A DNA stretch of 64,000 nucleotides. Source: Aquimarina sp. AU58 (GTDB lineage: Bacteria > Bacteroidota > Bacteroidia > Flavobacteriales > Flavobacteriaceae). Shown piece by piece: positions 55,147-64,000 of the stretch (position 1 is the first letter of the stretch; the number at the start of each line of letters is the position of its first letter). The notes beneath the pieces were generated by a model. That model saw nothing but the letters and a program-made list of their open reading frames with translations. It was not told where the DNA came from and ran no database searches. A program made the position numbers and the translations under genes. Location: positions 434,001 to 498,000 of the forward strand of contig NZ_OMPD01000009.1 of NCBI RefSeq assembly GCF_900312745.1, given 5' to 3'.

Positions 55147-55743
55147 TTAGAAATTAAATCTATACGATAGGCCAATTTGAAAAACGCGATTAAATTGATT
55201 CTTTTCTTCGTATATAGATTGTGTTGAAAAATCATGAAAATCACCAGAAAAAACATCTAGTGTGCCATGCTTATATCTAGCTTCTATAGCAATTCCGTTT
55301 TTAAATTCGTAACCAAGACCTGCTGCAATAGAAAGGTCTACAAAGGTAATGTCATTACCTTCTTCTCTGTTTACAAGACTTACAGGGGTATCGTCAAAAT
55401 CAAAATCAAGGCTTGGTGCAATGATCAAATGTAATCCTGTATTTCTAACAAAAAATTTGTTAGTAGCAGATATTGAAACGTAATGGATTTCGAGATCATC
55501 TCCATTTGAAAATTTGTTGTTACCTCCTTGGTTAGAATATCCCACTTCGGGTTGAAGAGCATATAGTTCTGAGAATCTGAAATGTAAAAAAGCCCCTATA
55601 TAAATCCCCGCTTTAGATTCTAAATTAGCATTAGAAAGATCCGAAATATTAACTCCACCTCTTAATCCAAAAGATGTCTTGTTTTGTGCAGAGGTAGCTC
55701 CAAAAACACCAAAAAAGGTTATGACCAATAAAAGATTTCTCAT
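55147..55743 (-). CDS. Outer-membrane beta-barrel protein (PorT family-like)
   Basis: This 198-residue protein has a signal peptide (MRNLLLVITFFGVFGATSAQ) and a small barrel pattern (FGLRGGVNIS, ALQPEVGYSNQGG, GLGYEFKNGIAIEARY, ending IGLSYRFNF with a terminal Phe). It matches the PorT/OMP_b-brl family. Within the cluster it may form an outer-membrane exit or anchoring site for the pigment. Its start overlaps the stop of the lipoprotein gene by 4 bp. Confidence 0.85.
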   Translation of the reverse strand: MRNLLLVITFFGVFGATSAQNKTSFGLRGGVNISDLSNANLESKAGIYIGAFLHFRFSELYALQPEVGYSNQGGNNKFSNGDDLEIHYVSISATNKFFVRNTGLHLIIAPSLDFDFDDTPVSLVNREEGNDITFVDLSIAAGLGYEFKNGIAIEARYKHGTLDVFSGDFHDFSTQSIYEEKNQFNRVFQIGLSYRFNF

Positions 55744-56351
55744 TTTTGAATCGATTTTAAATTAATTTTAAGCTTTAAATTCTTATGCTCAATCGTAATT
55801 AGATTTGCAATAGTATCACTAATTTCTGAAAATGTAAAAACTACTTTTTCTTTTCTATTCCCAGTTCTAACAATTTTATGAATTGCGTTATTTGTATTGT
55901 AATAATAATGCTTATCGTTATTAATTTCAGTTTCAAAAACAATATCGTTTTGATGTGAAAATGTATTTAAAAGGATAGGAGTTTCTTCAATCAATGCTTT
56001 AAAATCTTTTTTTAAAATGTTTATTAAAATCTTTTTATTGAAGTCTTCTAAGATGTAATTTACGGTAAAGCTTTCGTTAATAAATGAAAAGTCAAAAATT
56101 TTATTTCCCATTTCTGTAGTAAAGACAATACGATGATTATTATCTTCAATCTTTTTTACAATAAAAATACCACCAAAATGTTTTTTGTAAACATCAATAT
56201 TTGCTTTATACACATAATCTTGTGTCTTATCTGAAAAATAGAAATTTCTTACTTCTATATCAGATGCTTCTCTTTTAATGAAATTATTTTTCTTAGGATA
56301 GGAAGCACATCCTATACATATAAAACAAAAACTAATGAGCAAATATCTCAT
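55740..56351 (-). CDS. Lipoprotein after the LolA-like carrier
   Basis: This 203-residue protein has a short lipoprotein signal (LISFCFICIGCASY, lipid Cys near residue 15). The rest is beta-rich (YVYKANIDVYKKHFGGIFIVKK, HRIVFTTEMGNKIFDFSF). No specific family is recognised. Its place next to a LolA-like gene equals that of the ApeN-type lipoprotein in proteobacterial aryl-polyene clusters, which suggests a receiving partner at the outer membrane. It overlaps the LolA-like gene by 20 bp. Confidence 0.7.
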   Translation of the reverse strand: MRYLLISFCFICIGCASYPKKNNFIKREASDIEVRNFYFSDKTQDYVYKANIDVYKKHFGGIFIVKKIEDNNHRIVFTTEMGNKIFDFSFINESFTVNYILEDFNKKILINILKKDFKALIEETPILLNTFSHQNDIVFETEINNDKHYYYNTNNAIHKIVRTGNRKEKVVFTFSEISDTIANLITIEHKNLKLKINLKSIQK

Positions 56352-56949
56352 CTGCCAAAGGTGTGTTTAAGACTCTGTTGCTAAATACTATTCTGGTGTA
56401 ATCATTTGAAGGCTCTATCATTTTTACTTCAATAACATCGCCTTTGGAGTTAAATGTTATATGAAATGCTTTAATAAATTTTTTGAATTTTTTGTCCTTT
56501 GGACTAAAATGCACCTCGCTATTTTCCTGGTTTTTATAATAACTGATATTAAACTCCTCATCATTAAACATATCTCCTTTTACGCTATTAATAATAAGTT
56601 TGTTCAATTGCTTAAACTGCTCACTAGACCCAATATCAATGTTACTTTTATTGCCCTCATCATTAATATATAGTGTCTTGTTTTTAAATAACACAGAATA
56701 TTTAAAAGGTTCTACATATTCCCATTTTACGACATTTGGTGTTTTAAAAGCAAGTTTTCCTGTTGTGATAATATCATTCGATAAAAAATCCAAGTGTTTG
56801 TGTTGTGTAAAATCACTCGAAATAGTTTTTGTTGTGGTGGCAAGAGCTTTTACTTTTGTTTTTAAGGCATCGGCTTCTATAGTACTCATTTTAGTTTGAG
56901 CAGATAGCGTAGTAGCTAGAAATAGTAGTAAATAAACAATTTTAGGCAT
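56332..56949 (-). CDS. LolA-like periplasmic carrier
   Basis: This 205-residue protein has a signal peptide (MPKIVYLLLFLATTLSAQ) and the LolA pattern: TISSDFTQHKHLDFLSNDI, GKLAFKTPNVVKWEYVEPF, and HFSPKDKKFKKFIKAF. LolA folds carry hydrophobic molecules across the periplasm. In pigment clusters a dedicated LolA-like protein is thought to carry the lipidic pigment rather than lipoproteins. It overlaps both neighbours, so it is translationally coupled. Confidence 0.85.
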   Translation of the reverse strand: MPKIVYLLLFLATTLSAQTKMSTIEADALKTKVKALATTTKTISSDFTQHKHLDFLSNDIITTGKLAFKTPNVVKWEYVEPFKYSVLFKNKTLYINDEGNKSNIDIGSSEQFKQLNKLIINSVKGDMFNDEEFNISYYKNQENSEVHFSPKDKKFKKFIKAFHITFNSKGDVIEVKMIEPSNDYTRIVFSNRVLNTPLADEIFAH

Positions 56950-57718
56950 ATGCTTTTATCTTAAATAAAGAATCTATAGTAATCGATTCTATATTTTGTT
57001 GTTGTAAAAATAACAATAACTGTTCCAAAACAATAATTGTTTTTAAACTTGTATCATGAAGTAAAATAACATCACCTTTCGAAAGTTTTTTTGTTATTCG
57101 TTTTAATACTTTATCCGAATTTCTGGATGTTGTATCCAGGGATCTGACATTCCATCCAATAGGTTGTAATCCTGTGACTTTTAATGCTCTTTTAATTCTT
57201 GGATTTGTTACACCAAAAGCAGGCCTGTATAGTTGCATAGTTAACCCCGTTACTTCTTTTACTATAGCGTTGGTTTGTTGTAGTTCTGAAATTACTTCTC
57301 CTGTTTTTAGAAAACCAAAAGAGTTAGGGTGCGAATACGTATGATTACCAATAACATGCCCTTGTTTAATACTCTCTTTAACTAATTCGGGATACATCTC
57401 AATGTGTTTGCCAATGCAAAAAAAAGTAGCTTTTGCATTATACTGTTTTAAGAGTTTTAAAACTTGAGGTGTGAATTCTGGGTTTGGTCCATCATCAAAA
57501 GTAATAGCAACTTGATTATTTTTTATATCCCTATTTGCATTAAGAGAAGTGAAATGGTAGTTCCATTGTATAAGTCCAGAACCAGCCATAGTAATAATTA
57601 GCCATATAAAAGCTAATAGGAAATAAGACCATACCGGTATTTCTATTGAGTAATTGGTTATGTGTAAAACCAAAAAAGCGAGTGCTGTTATTCTATTGAC
57701 GTATTTAAAATTTAGCAT
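56942..57718 (-). CDS. Membrane-anchored polysaccharide deacetylase-family protein
   Basis: This 258-residue protein begins with two hydrophobic helices (about 10-50). The NodB-homology domain follows: AITFDDGPNPEFTP (catalytic and metal Asp), GNHTYSHP (metal His pair), YRPAFG and ILLHD. All key residues are kept, so it should be a metal-dependent deacetylase or related hydrolase. Its substrate in a pigment cluster is unclear; it might act on the sugar moved by the GT2 partner. Confidence 0.88.
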   Translation of the reverse strand: MLNFKYVNRITALAFLVLHITNYSIEIPVWSYFLLAFIWLIITMAGSGLIQWNYHFTSLNANRDIKNNQVAITFDDGPNPEFTPQVLKLLKQYNAKATFFCIGKHIEMYPELVKESIKQGHVIGNHTYSHPNSFGFLKTGEVISELQQTNAIVKEVTGLTMQLYRPAFGVTNPRIKRALKVTGLQPIGWNVRSLDTTSRNSDKVLKRITKKLSKGDVILLHDTSLKTIIVLEQLLLFLQQQNIESITIDSLFKIKAYA

Positions 57719-58776
57719 TTACGCAGTAAAGTGAAGCTATGATTCTCTCCTCTATATTGATTGTATAATAAAATAGTAGTAAAGTTTGATATTGATTTTT
57801 TATTTAGCTTAACTACTTCTGGTAATTCTTGCGTTTTCAGGATTTTTGAAGCTAACCACACTCCAAAAGACGATGCGGTATTAAATTCACCACATAAATG
57901 TTTGTAATATATCTGTTGTGTCTCTTTGAATAGATTTAAACTTAGCTCATTGTAAAATGCATCGTATTTTACATCTCCATTATTTCCTAATACAATAGCA
58001 TCTATATCATCAATAGCTAAACCATTATCCTTTAAAAATAGTTGAGCTGCATGAGAGACTTCGGTTTCTGATAATGTATTATAGGTTTGTACCGCTATAA
58101 CTTCGGCATAACTCGAGTCTTGTTTTTTATTTGATACGACAAAGAAGTTCGCACCTTCACCAAATATTGCTCCTTCTGTTTTAGAATCCAACACCTTGGT
58201 AGAATCGGTTTTTTCTAATTTGATGTGGTTAATAAGCTTGTGAATCGTAATGGTATGATCACCATGTTCATCAACGCCTCCGATTAGAATAGTATTGGCC
58301 TCATCATTTTCTAACTGTAATTGGGCATCTAATAATGCCGATTCAAAAGATACACTTGCATGTACATATGTAAAATTGTAACCTTTACACTGAAGTCCTA
58401 GAGCGATTTGCCCACCAACTGTATTATGAGTTGATTGTATAAATGAAGTAGGGGTGAGGTATTGTTCGTTATTATCAATAATTGCACTAACAAATTTTTC
58501 TGAATCTCTAACACATCCCATTCCTGTTCCTGTAATAATAGCATCAACATTGTCTATGTTTGCGTCTGCTAATGCAATTCTAGAGGCAACAACTCCCATT
58601 TTAATACCTTTTGCCATTCTACGTGCTGCTGCGGGAGGAATATATTCTTTATAATTTGGATTAACCACAGAAATCACATTATCTGTATAGGTATTGATTT
58701 CTTTCAAAAACTCGGTATTGTCAAAAGTTTTTTGAGATGAAATAGATCCGATACCGGTTATATAGACTGCACTCAT
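57712..58776 (-). CDS. Ketosynthase-like protein without catalytic residues (chain-length-factor-like)
   Basis: This 354-residue protein has the thiolase/KAS fold pattern (VYITGIGSISS, AARRMAKGIKMGV, GTGMGC, HNTVGGQIAL). At the nucleophile position the sequence reads HASVSFES, with Ser instead of Cys. The His motifs are also lost: LGNNGD stands in place of NAHGT, and CGEFNTASS in place of GHT. This is the state of KS chain-length factors that form a dimer with an active ketosynthase. The likely partner is the KS at 58835-60037, encoded directly upstream. Confidence 0.8.
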   Translation of the reverse strand: MSAVYITGIGSISSQKTFDNTEFLKEINTYTDNVISVVNPNYKEYIPPAAARRMAKGIKMGVVASRIALADANIDNVDAIITGTGMGCVRDSEKFVSAIIDNNEQYLTPTSFIQSTHNTVGGQIALGLQCKGYNFTYVHASVSFESALLDAQLQLENDEANTILIGGVDEHGDHTITIHKLINHIKLEKTDSTKVLDSKTEGAIFGEGANFFVVSNKKQDSSYAEVIAVQTYNTLSETEVSHAAQLFLKDNGLAIDDIDAIVLGNNGDVKYDAFYNELSLNLFKETQQIYYKHLCGEFNTASSFGVWLASKILKTQELPEVVKLNKKSISNFTTILLYNQYRGENHSFTLLRKC

Positions 58777-58834
58777 ATCTCTTTAATTAAACAGTTTTTG
58801 TATATTAGGTATTACCCCTTTGTTTACAATTTTG

Positions 58835-60037
58835 CTATTGTTCTTTTGAAAAAATTATGGTAGAACAATTACCTCCAAAACCTAAGGAATTAGACAACAC
58901 CGTATGTAATTCTTTTTCTTTGAGTTCTAATTGTGGTGTAATATCAAACTCTTTCATCTGAGTTTTAAAATTGAGATTAGGATAGATGATATTATGTTGA
59001 AGCGCTAATACGGCATAAACAGCCTCGATAGCTCCTGCAGCGGCCAATGTATGTCCTGTATATGCTTTTGTAGAGCTAAAATCGGGAATTTCTTCGCCAA
59101 AAACTCTTAGAATAGCACGCCCTTCGGATAAATCATTATTTCCCGTTGCTGTCCCATGTGCATTAATGTAATCAATATCATTTGCTGTGTATGCTGCAAC
59201 TTTTAAAGCTTTTTGCATTGCTAAAGTTGCTCCATCTCCATTTTCTGAAGATGCAGTTTGATGATAGGCATCATTTGCATTACCATATCCTTTAACATAT
59301 CCTAATACTTCTTTTTTTTCTGCAGCAATAACTTCATCAGATTCTAATACTAAGAAAGCCGCAGCTTCACCTAGATTAAGTCCTTTTCTATTTTCATCAA
59401 AAGGAGTATTGTACGTGTCAGATAAGATCATTAAAGTTTTAAACCCGTTAATGGTAAACTTAGACAAACAATCAGAACCACCCACAATAACCCTGTCTAG
59501 TTTTCCCGACTTAATCAATCGGGCACCAAGCATTATAGCATTTGCAGCAGAAGAACAAGCCGTACTTATTGTAGTTACCAGGCTTTTTTCGATTCCTAAT
59601 TGTTCTGCAATTTTTTGAGTAGAATCTCCGGCATGATGACCTTCGATATATTTTTGGGTGCTTTTGTTTTCAAGATAATCATAATAATACGTTTCTGTCA
59701 TATCCATCCCACCAACGCTGGTCGCCGAAACTAATCCTGTTTTATAGGTATTGATATCAGAGATTCCGGCATCTTGTATTGCTTGCTTAGCAGCAATAGC
59801 ACCTAATAAAGCTGTTCTTGAGTAATTATTATCAGGAGTTAGACCTAATTGTTGTTCTAACTCCAGATTTGTAGATGCGATTTCACCAACCATAATATCG
59901 TCCTTATGAATGGTATCAATTTTAGAAACTCTAGAGATTCCTTTTTTACCATTAATAAGCGATTGGTAATTTTCTGTAACATCGTTTCCAATAGCAGAAA
60001 TTATTCCCATTCCGGTTATAGCAACACCTTTACTCAT
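58835..60037 (-). CDS. FabF-like beta-ketoacyl-ACP synthase, catalytically complete
   Basis: This 400-residue protein has the full KAS II triad: Cys161 in TISTACSSAANA, His in NAHGTATGNNDL, and His in YTGHTLAAAGA, plus GFGGNC near the C-terminus. It condenses malonyl-ACP with acyl-ACP to extend the polyene chain. It is followed after 58 bp by the KS-like partner and preceded by the ACP gene by 17 bp. Confidence 0.92.
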   Translation of the reverse strand: MSKGVAITGMGIISAIGNDVTENYQSLINGKKGISRVSKIDTIHKDDIMVGEIASTNLELEQQLGLTPDNNYSRTALLGAIAAKQAIQDAGISDINTYKTGLVSATSVGGMDMTETYYYDYLENKSTQKYIEGHHAGDSTQKIAEQLGIEKSLVTTISTACSSAANAIMLGARLIKSGKLDRVIVGGSDCLSKFTINGFKTLMILSDTYNTPFDENRKGLNLGEAAAFLVLESDEVIAAEKKEVLGYVKGYGNANDAYHQTASSENGDGATLAMQKALKVAAYTANDIDYINAHGTATGNNDLSEGRAILRVFGEEIPDFSSTKAYTGHTLAAAGAIEAVYAVLALQHNIIYPNLNFKTQMKEFDITPQLELKEKELHTVLSNSLGFGGNCSTIIFSKEQ

Positions 60038-60054
60038 TTAAATACAAATAAAAT

Positions 60055-60312
60055 TTATTTTGTTCTATGTTCAGAAATGTATTTTGCCATTACTTCTATA
60101 GATGCAAAAATTTCACGTCCTTCTTTAGGGTCGGTTAATTTAATACCATAGTTTTTATCTAACATTACAATTAATTCTAATGCATCAATTGAGTCTAAAC
60201 CTAAACCATCACCAAAAAGAATATCGTCATCAGCAATATCTTCAACAGCAATATCTTCAAGATTTAATTGCTCAATAATGTTTTCCTTTAGTTCTTGTTT
60301 TAAAACCTCCAT
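60055..60312 (-). CDS. Acyl carrier protein
   Basis: This 85-residue acidic four-helix protein has the phosphopantetheine site GLDSIDALE with Ser41. It would carry the growing polyene chain between the ketosynthases, ketoreductase and dehydratase. Its place between two KS-type genes shows it is dedicated to the cluster. It starts one base after the stop of the gene at 60314. Confidence 0.93.
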   Translation of the reverse strand: MEVLKQELKENIIEQLNLEDIAVEDIADDDILFGDGLGLDSIDALELIVMLDKNYGIKLTDPKEGREIFASIEVMAKYISEHRTK

Positions 60313-60313
60313 A

Positions 60314-60934
60314 TTATGTATTATATAAATTTACTATATTTTGTTTAGTATGTATTGCGGTTCCTTCTCTAGAAACCAGATATAAAAATGCGTCATATGC
60401 TACTCCATCAAATTCTACCCAACCACAAAGTGCTTCATTAGCTTTATTTGCTAATAATAGACTATTTGTATAGTCTGATAAATATTCGGCATTAAAGCTG
60501 TCAAAGATAAAAAAACTATTTTCAGAATGAAGTTTATATTTTATACTAATCTCACCAATACAAATATTGGGTAATGTATAAACAAAAACGGCGGGACTTG
60601 GATAGTAATTGTCTTTACTCTGGATAGATTCCTGATGTTTTTCATCGGTATCTAAACTAGATGATTTATTTGAAAATATAATAGCAATGTTATTTTCGTC
60701 TTCTATATTTAGTTTTTCTTTTTGCAGGATAAGATCTGATGCCAAAAAAGCAAGCTTACTTAACCCATCCATTTTAAAGAATTTAGGATATTTAATATCA
60801 AAACTCCTATAAGCTGCTTTAATAAATTCTAAAAAATCTAAAGCATCTTTATCGTCATATATAACAGATCCGTTTAAAGAGATTTTATTATCTTTTATGT
60901 GACAGAATGATTTTATATAAAATCCAGACTCCAT
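60314..60934 (-). CDS. Short ketosynthase-like protein
   Basis: The frame opens with TTG at 60961, but the ATG at 60934 (MESGFYIKSF) lies 7 bp past the previous stop and is preferred, giving 206 residues. Similarity to KAS proteins is faint and restricted to PSPAVFVYTLPNICIGEISI and a SFNAEYLSDY stretch, as in the short '3-oxoacyl-ACP synthase' proteins of aryl-polyene clusters. There is no Cys-His-His triad. It is probably a structural or binding protein, not a synthase. Confidence 0.7.
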   Translation of the reverse strand: MESGFYIKSFCHIKDNKISLNGSVIYDDKDALDFLEFIKAAYRSFDIKYPKFFKMDGLSKLAFLASDLILQKEKLNIEDENNIAIIFSNKSSSLDTDEKHQESIQSKDNYYPSPAVFVYTLPNICIGEISIKYKLHSENSFFIFDSFNAEYLSDYTNSLLLANKANEALCGWVEFDGVAYDAFLYLVSREGTAIHTKQNIVNLYNT

Positions 60935-60941
60935 AAATCGG

Positions 60942-62003
60942 TTACTTTTTTTTACAGACAAATATGGTATGGTATTCTCCTACAGCCAAATCTTCTTTTA
61001 TAACTAACCCGGCTTCGTTTGCTAATTCAATCAATTCAGTAGCTTTATACATTTTACTATTTCCATTTGCCAGTACTGTAAAATACAATGATGTAGCTTC
61101 TAAGATAAATTTTGCATTATCAAATTTTTGTCTGTCGGTGTATGTTTCCATAATTAATAGTTCTGTGTTGTCATCCATAGATTCTACACAAACTTTTAAT
61201 ATTTTTAGAATTTCGTCTTTAGAAAAACAATCTAAAAATTGACACATCCATATAGTATCTGCCCCGGTTGGGATTTTTGGATTTTCGGATAACCAATCTA
61301 TTTCATGACCGGTGACACGGTTTTCAAATTGATTGTTTTTTACCGCAGCAAGGGCCTTTTTTAATTGACCAGGTAAATCAATCATTTTTATAGAAACATC
61401 TTCATTATAGTTGCAACAGCTAATAGCAAACTTTCCTGTATTTGCACCAATATCAAATATTAATTTTGGATTTTTTCTAAAAACTATTTGTAATGCATCC
61501 TGAAATATATCATCAGAATAATGATGATCAAACTCAAACCAGGATTTTTGTATTTGTGGATCTAATTGTGATAAACCTTCATATATGGTATCCCAATTTC
61601 CTAATTCTTTTAAGCCTTCGGGTTTTCCTTCTTTAATAGAATCGTTTAAATGATATAGTCCTTTATAGCAGACATCATTCGTGAAATTGATATTAACATC
61701 AACCGTTTTATTATAATTTAAAAAATAACCAATATTAGTTAACTCGTAAGTGTTGTCTTCATTTTTACTAACGATATTAGAGCTTTCGGCAATTTCTAAT
61801 AAAACACCGATACCATAATTGCTAATAGATAATTCTTTGGAAATATCTTCTAATGTGATTCCTCCTTTTTTCCTTCTATCAAAAATAAGATTTAAAACCC
61901 CAAGCTTTCTTAACGAAATTGTTGCTTGAAAAACGAAAGGTGCAAAGGCTATTTTTTGTGCTTCCTGAATTGCGTCTATAGCTTTTATAGTTTGAACTGA
62001 CAT
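60942..62003 (-). CDS. SAM-dependent O-methyltransferase-like protein
   Basis: This 353-residue protein has an N-terminal winged-helix dimerisation region (about 10-85, GGITLEDISKELSIS) and a class I methyltransferase domain with motif I FDIGANTGKFA, acidic IDLP, and WMCQFLDCFS. This is the layout of plant and bacterial small-molecule O-methyltransferases. A phenol ring of the flexirubin aryl head is a plausible acceptor. It lies 17 bp after the KS gene at 62021. Confidence 0.85.
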   Translation of the reverse strand: MSVQTIKAIDAIQEAQKIAFAPFVFQATISLRKLGVLNLIFDRRKKGGITLEDISKELSISNYGIGVLLEIAESSNIVSKNEDNTYELTNIGYFLNYNKTVDVNINFTNDVCYKGLYHLNDSIKEGKPEGLKELGNWDTIYEGLSQLDPQIQKSWFEFDHHYSDDIFQDALQIVFRKNPKLIFDIGANTGKFAISCCNYNEDVSIKMIDLPGQLKKALAAVKNNQFENRVTGHEIDWLSENPKIPTGADTIWMCQFLDCFSKDEILKILKVCVESMDDNTELLIMETYTDRQKFDNAKFILEATSLYFTVLANGNSKMYKATELIELANEAGLVIKEDLAVGEYHTIFVCKKK

Positions 62004-62020
62004 ACTTTTATAAATATAAG

Positions 62021-63166
62021 TTATTTTATTTTTTGGAATACAACTGCGGTATTACAACCTCCGAATCCAGAGGCGGTTTTTAGAAAAATATTTAATTGTT
62101 TTGGGGTGGTTTTTGTGATAATGTTTAAAGGCTTTGATGTACCGGGTTCTTTAAAACCTAATGATGTATATAGTGTATTCTTCTGCAATGAATACATCCC
62201 AACAATAGTCTCAACTAATCCTGAGGCCCCTAATGTATGACCAAAATAGCCTTTTAAACTATTTAATGGTACTTTGCTTAAATTAAGTCTGTTAAATGCA
62301 ATTGATTCTGTTTCATCATTAAACAATGTTGCTGTTCCGTGGGCCGAAATGTAATCAATATCGGTATGGGAGACATTCCCTTCTTTGAAAGCAGATTGTA
62401 CACTTCGAAATAATCCTTCACCAGTTCGGGAAGGTCCCGAAATATGATTAGCATCGTTACACGAGCCTTCACCCAAAATAGCAACCGCTTCTTTTGGAAG
62501 CCCTTTTTTATTATTAGTAACTAAAATACTAGCAGATACTTCTCCTATATTAACCCCTGTTCTATCTTTGTCATAAGGTTTACAAGGTTCATTACTTAAC
62601 GCTTGAAATGAATTAAAACCAGTTATTATAAATTCACTTACCATATCCCCACTAACAATAAAAACATCATCATAGGTGCCATGGTTAATATAGCGTTTTG
62701 CAATTGCAATAGATAAAATTCCAGAAACACATGCATTAGAAACAACTATAGCATCATTTTTAAAACCTAAAGTTTCTTTGATTACTTTTCCTAGAGTGCT
62801 TAAATAAGCTCGCTCTTTTCGGAATCCATTGTTTTTATTTAGAACATCGATATTGCCTTTGGTTGTAGATATAATAAGTCCAACACGATTTGTTAAAGGA
62901 ATTTTAGATGCTTTGACAACCTGACTTAATGAAGAAATCATCATCTGCTCTAAACGGGTGAACTGCCCTTTATTATTTAATTGCTTAAAACTAGCAGCTA
63001 AATCTTCGGTATTTATAATTGAAGAATAAAATGGACTTGGTAATAGGTCTTTGTTATCAATACGTCGCAAGCCCGAATTCTCGTCATGAATATTCTGTAC
63101 AACAGTTTCGCTATCAAAACCAAGCGATGATATTATATTATTATATGAAGCGTAAATCTTACTCAT
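62021..63166 (-). CDS. Beta-ketoacyl-ACP synthase (second active KS)
   Basis: This 381-residue protein keeps the KAS triad: Cys146 in VVSNACVSG, His in SAHGTATLFND, and His in YFGHTLGASG, with ASGFGGCN at the C-terminus. It is less like housekeeping FabF than the KS at 58835. It may start the chain from the aryl primer or work on a different chain length. Its start overlaps the thioesterase stop by 8 bp. Confidence 0.9.
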   Translation of the reverse strand: MSKIYASYNNIISSLGFDSETVVQNIHDENSGLRRIDNKDLLPSPFYSSIINTEDLAASFKQLNNKGQFTRLEQMMISSLSQVVKASKIPLTNRVGLIISTTKGNIDVLNKNNGFRKERAYLSTLGKVIKETLGFKNDAIVVSNACVSGILSIAIAKRYINHGTYDDVFIVSGDMVSEFIITGFNSFQALSNEPCKPYDKDRTGVNIGEVSASILVTNNKKGLPKEAVAILGEGSCNDANHISGPSRTGEGLFRSVQSAFKEGNVSHTDIDYISAHGTATLFNDETESIAFNRLNLSKVPLNSLKGYFGHTLGASGLVETIVGMYSLQKNTLYTSLGFKEPGTSKPLNIITKTTPKQLNIFLKTASGFGGCNTAVVFQKIK

Positions 63167-63620
63167 TCAATTTTATAAGGCCTTCTTTTTGTTTCCATTT
63201 GATAAAGAAAGATGGAATTGTTAGTGATAAATCACCATTCCCTATATCTTCAACAAACACCTGCACGGTTTCTCCTGTGCAGACTAATTTATGATTTTGG
63301 TTGTAAATTTCATATCTAAAAATCATTTTAGCAGCAGGACTATCTACATAAATTGTTTTTATGGTAGCAATATCTCCATATCGCAAAGGTAGTTTATGTT
63401 CTGTACTGGATTTTACGATTGGCGTTGCATAACCAAATTTTTTTTGATCTAAATATGAAATACCGTGATGTCTTCCAAAAGCTTCTCTGCCATCTTCAAA
63501 ATATTGAATATAATTACCATGCCAAACAATTCCTAAGGGATCAGTTTCTACAAAACGTACTCTAACCTGGCTGGTAAAACTTATTTCTTTGTTATTTTTA
63601 GACTGCATTTTTCTTTTCAT
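63159..63620 (-). CDS. Hot-dog acyl-thioesterase (YbgC/4HBT-like)
   Basis: The frame opens with TTG at 63629, but ATG at 63620 (MKRKMQSKN) or 63608 are better starts. The domain has RVRFVETDPLGIVWHGNY with the catalytic Asp of the 4-hydroxybenzoyl-CoA thioesterase family, then YFEDGREAFGRHHG. It would release or proofread the acyl chain from ACP. It overlaps the permease gene by about 20 bp and so is coupled to it. Confidence 0.88.
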   Translation of the reverse strand: MKRKMQSKNNKEISFTSQVRVRFVETDPLGIVWHGNYIQYFEDGREAFGRHHGISYLDQKKFGYATPIVKSSTEHKLPLRYGDIATIKTIYVDSPAAKMIFRYEIYNQNHKLVCTGETVQVFVEDIGNGDLSLTIPSFFIKWKQKEGLIKLNE

Positions 63621-64000
63621 TATAAACAATAGAAATTAAGGCCGTTATTATAAAAAATAATAAAAGTAATATTATTTCTGGAACAATTTCTATAAAGCTG
63701 GCATTTCGCAAAAATACATCATAGAAGGCATTTAAACCCCAATTCATTGGCGAAATATTTGATAATAGTTGCATAAATTTGGGCATTACAAAAACAGGTA
63801 CCCAAACACCTCCCAAAGCAGCGAGGATAACCACAAAGGTTGCTCCAAATGGAGCAGATTGTTCTTGCGTCTTTGCAATAGTTCCTAGTAATAACCCCAA
63901 TCCTATTGCTGCTAAGCCCGCAAAAAAAGCAACAATAAATAGATTTACTATTCTTCCTGATACATCTAATGTTGGTAAACCTAGTTTCGGAAATAAAAAC
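63598..64000 (-). CDS. ABC-2 type transporter permease, 5' end outside window
   Basis: The frame is open from the stop at 63598 to the right edge, giving 134 residues of the C-terminal part. Membrane helices (LFIVAFFAGLAAIGLGLLLG, FGATFVVILAALGGVWVPVF, FIEIVPEIILLLLFFIITAL) and the SPMNWGLNAFYDV motif are those of ABC-2/NodJ permeases. It probably exports the pigment or a precursor, with its ATPase encoded further right. Confidence 0.85.
   Translation of the reverse strand, partial: FLFPKLGLPTLDVSGRIVNLFIVAFFAGLAAIGLGLLLGTIAKTQEQSAPFGATFVVILAALGGVWVPVFVMPKFMQLLSNISPMNWGLNAFYDVFLRNASFIEIVPEIILLLLFFIITALISIVYNEKKNAV

Overview
The window comes from a low-GC member of the Bacteroidota, most likely a marine flavobacterium (family Flavobacteriaceae). 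The evidence is a C-terminal type IX secretion (T9SS) sorting domain, DUF6443/RHS proteins of the Bacteroidota kind, TSP3/DUF4114 surface proteins, LytTR regulators, and the body of a flexirubin-type aryl-polyene/dialkylresorcinol cluster. Nearly all genes lie on the minus strand; the only convincing plus-strand genes are a TPR/beta-barrel protein (5413-7488) and a CrtI/RetSat-like oxidoreductase (40740-42479). I see no tRNA, rRNA, CRISPR array or intact insertion sequence.

Region 1 (1-33.7 kb) is a surface-protein and toxin-like accessory region. It holds two paralogous giant T9SS-type proteins (one cut by the left edge), a GT2 glycosyltransferase beside a divergent TPR/outer-membrane barrel gene, and an RHS locus. 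The RHS locus has a PKD-bearing RHS partner, then an RHS protein ending in an L,D-transpeptidase-like toxin domain, then a small lipoprotein that is the likely immunity protein. Next come two giant MORN-repeat proteins made by a recent tandem duplication of about 3.7 kb, a 1212-residue protein built of four helical modules like those found near polymorphic-toxin tips, a decayed gene, a secreted esterase and an orphan small protein.

Region 2 (34.4-40.5 kb) is a tightly packed signalling operon transcribed right to left: H-NOX heme sensor, PAS histidine kinase, FIST (NosP-like) protein, second histidine kinase, Hpt protein, LytTR response regulator. A CheY-like receiver lies upstream. Two different nitric-oxide sensor families appear to sit in one operon, each next to its own soluble kinase, with one Hpt and one DNA-binding output. 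This is the most interesting system in the window.

Region 3 (40.7-44.3 kb) holds the RetSat/CrtI-like enzyme and a fusion of an XRE helix-turn-helix, membrane helices and a serine beta-lactamase-like domain.

Region 4 (44.6-64 kb, continuing past the right edge) is most of a flexirubin-like pigment cluster. Biosynthesis genes are ketosynthases, a catalytically dead KS partner, ACP, hot-dog dehydratase, thioesterase, methyltransferase and a CrtI-like oxidoreductase. Export and anchoring genes are an ABC-2 permease, MMPL exporter fused to PlsC, LolA-like carrier, lipoprotein, outer-membrane barrel, GT2-DUF2062 and polysaccharide deacetylase. A CoA-ligase-like enzyme and a C45 acyltransferase at the end are candidates for the ester-forming step. 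DarA/DarB and the ammonia-lyase expected in such clusters are not in the window. Two intergenic spots in the cluster share a duplicated hairpin and small-ORF element.
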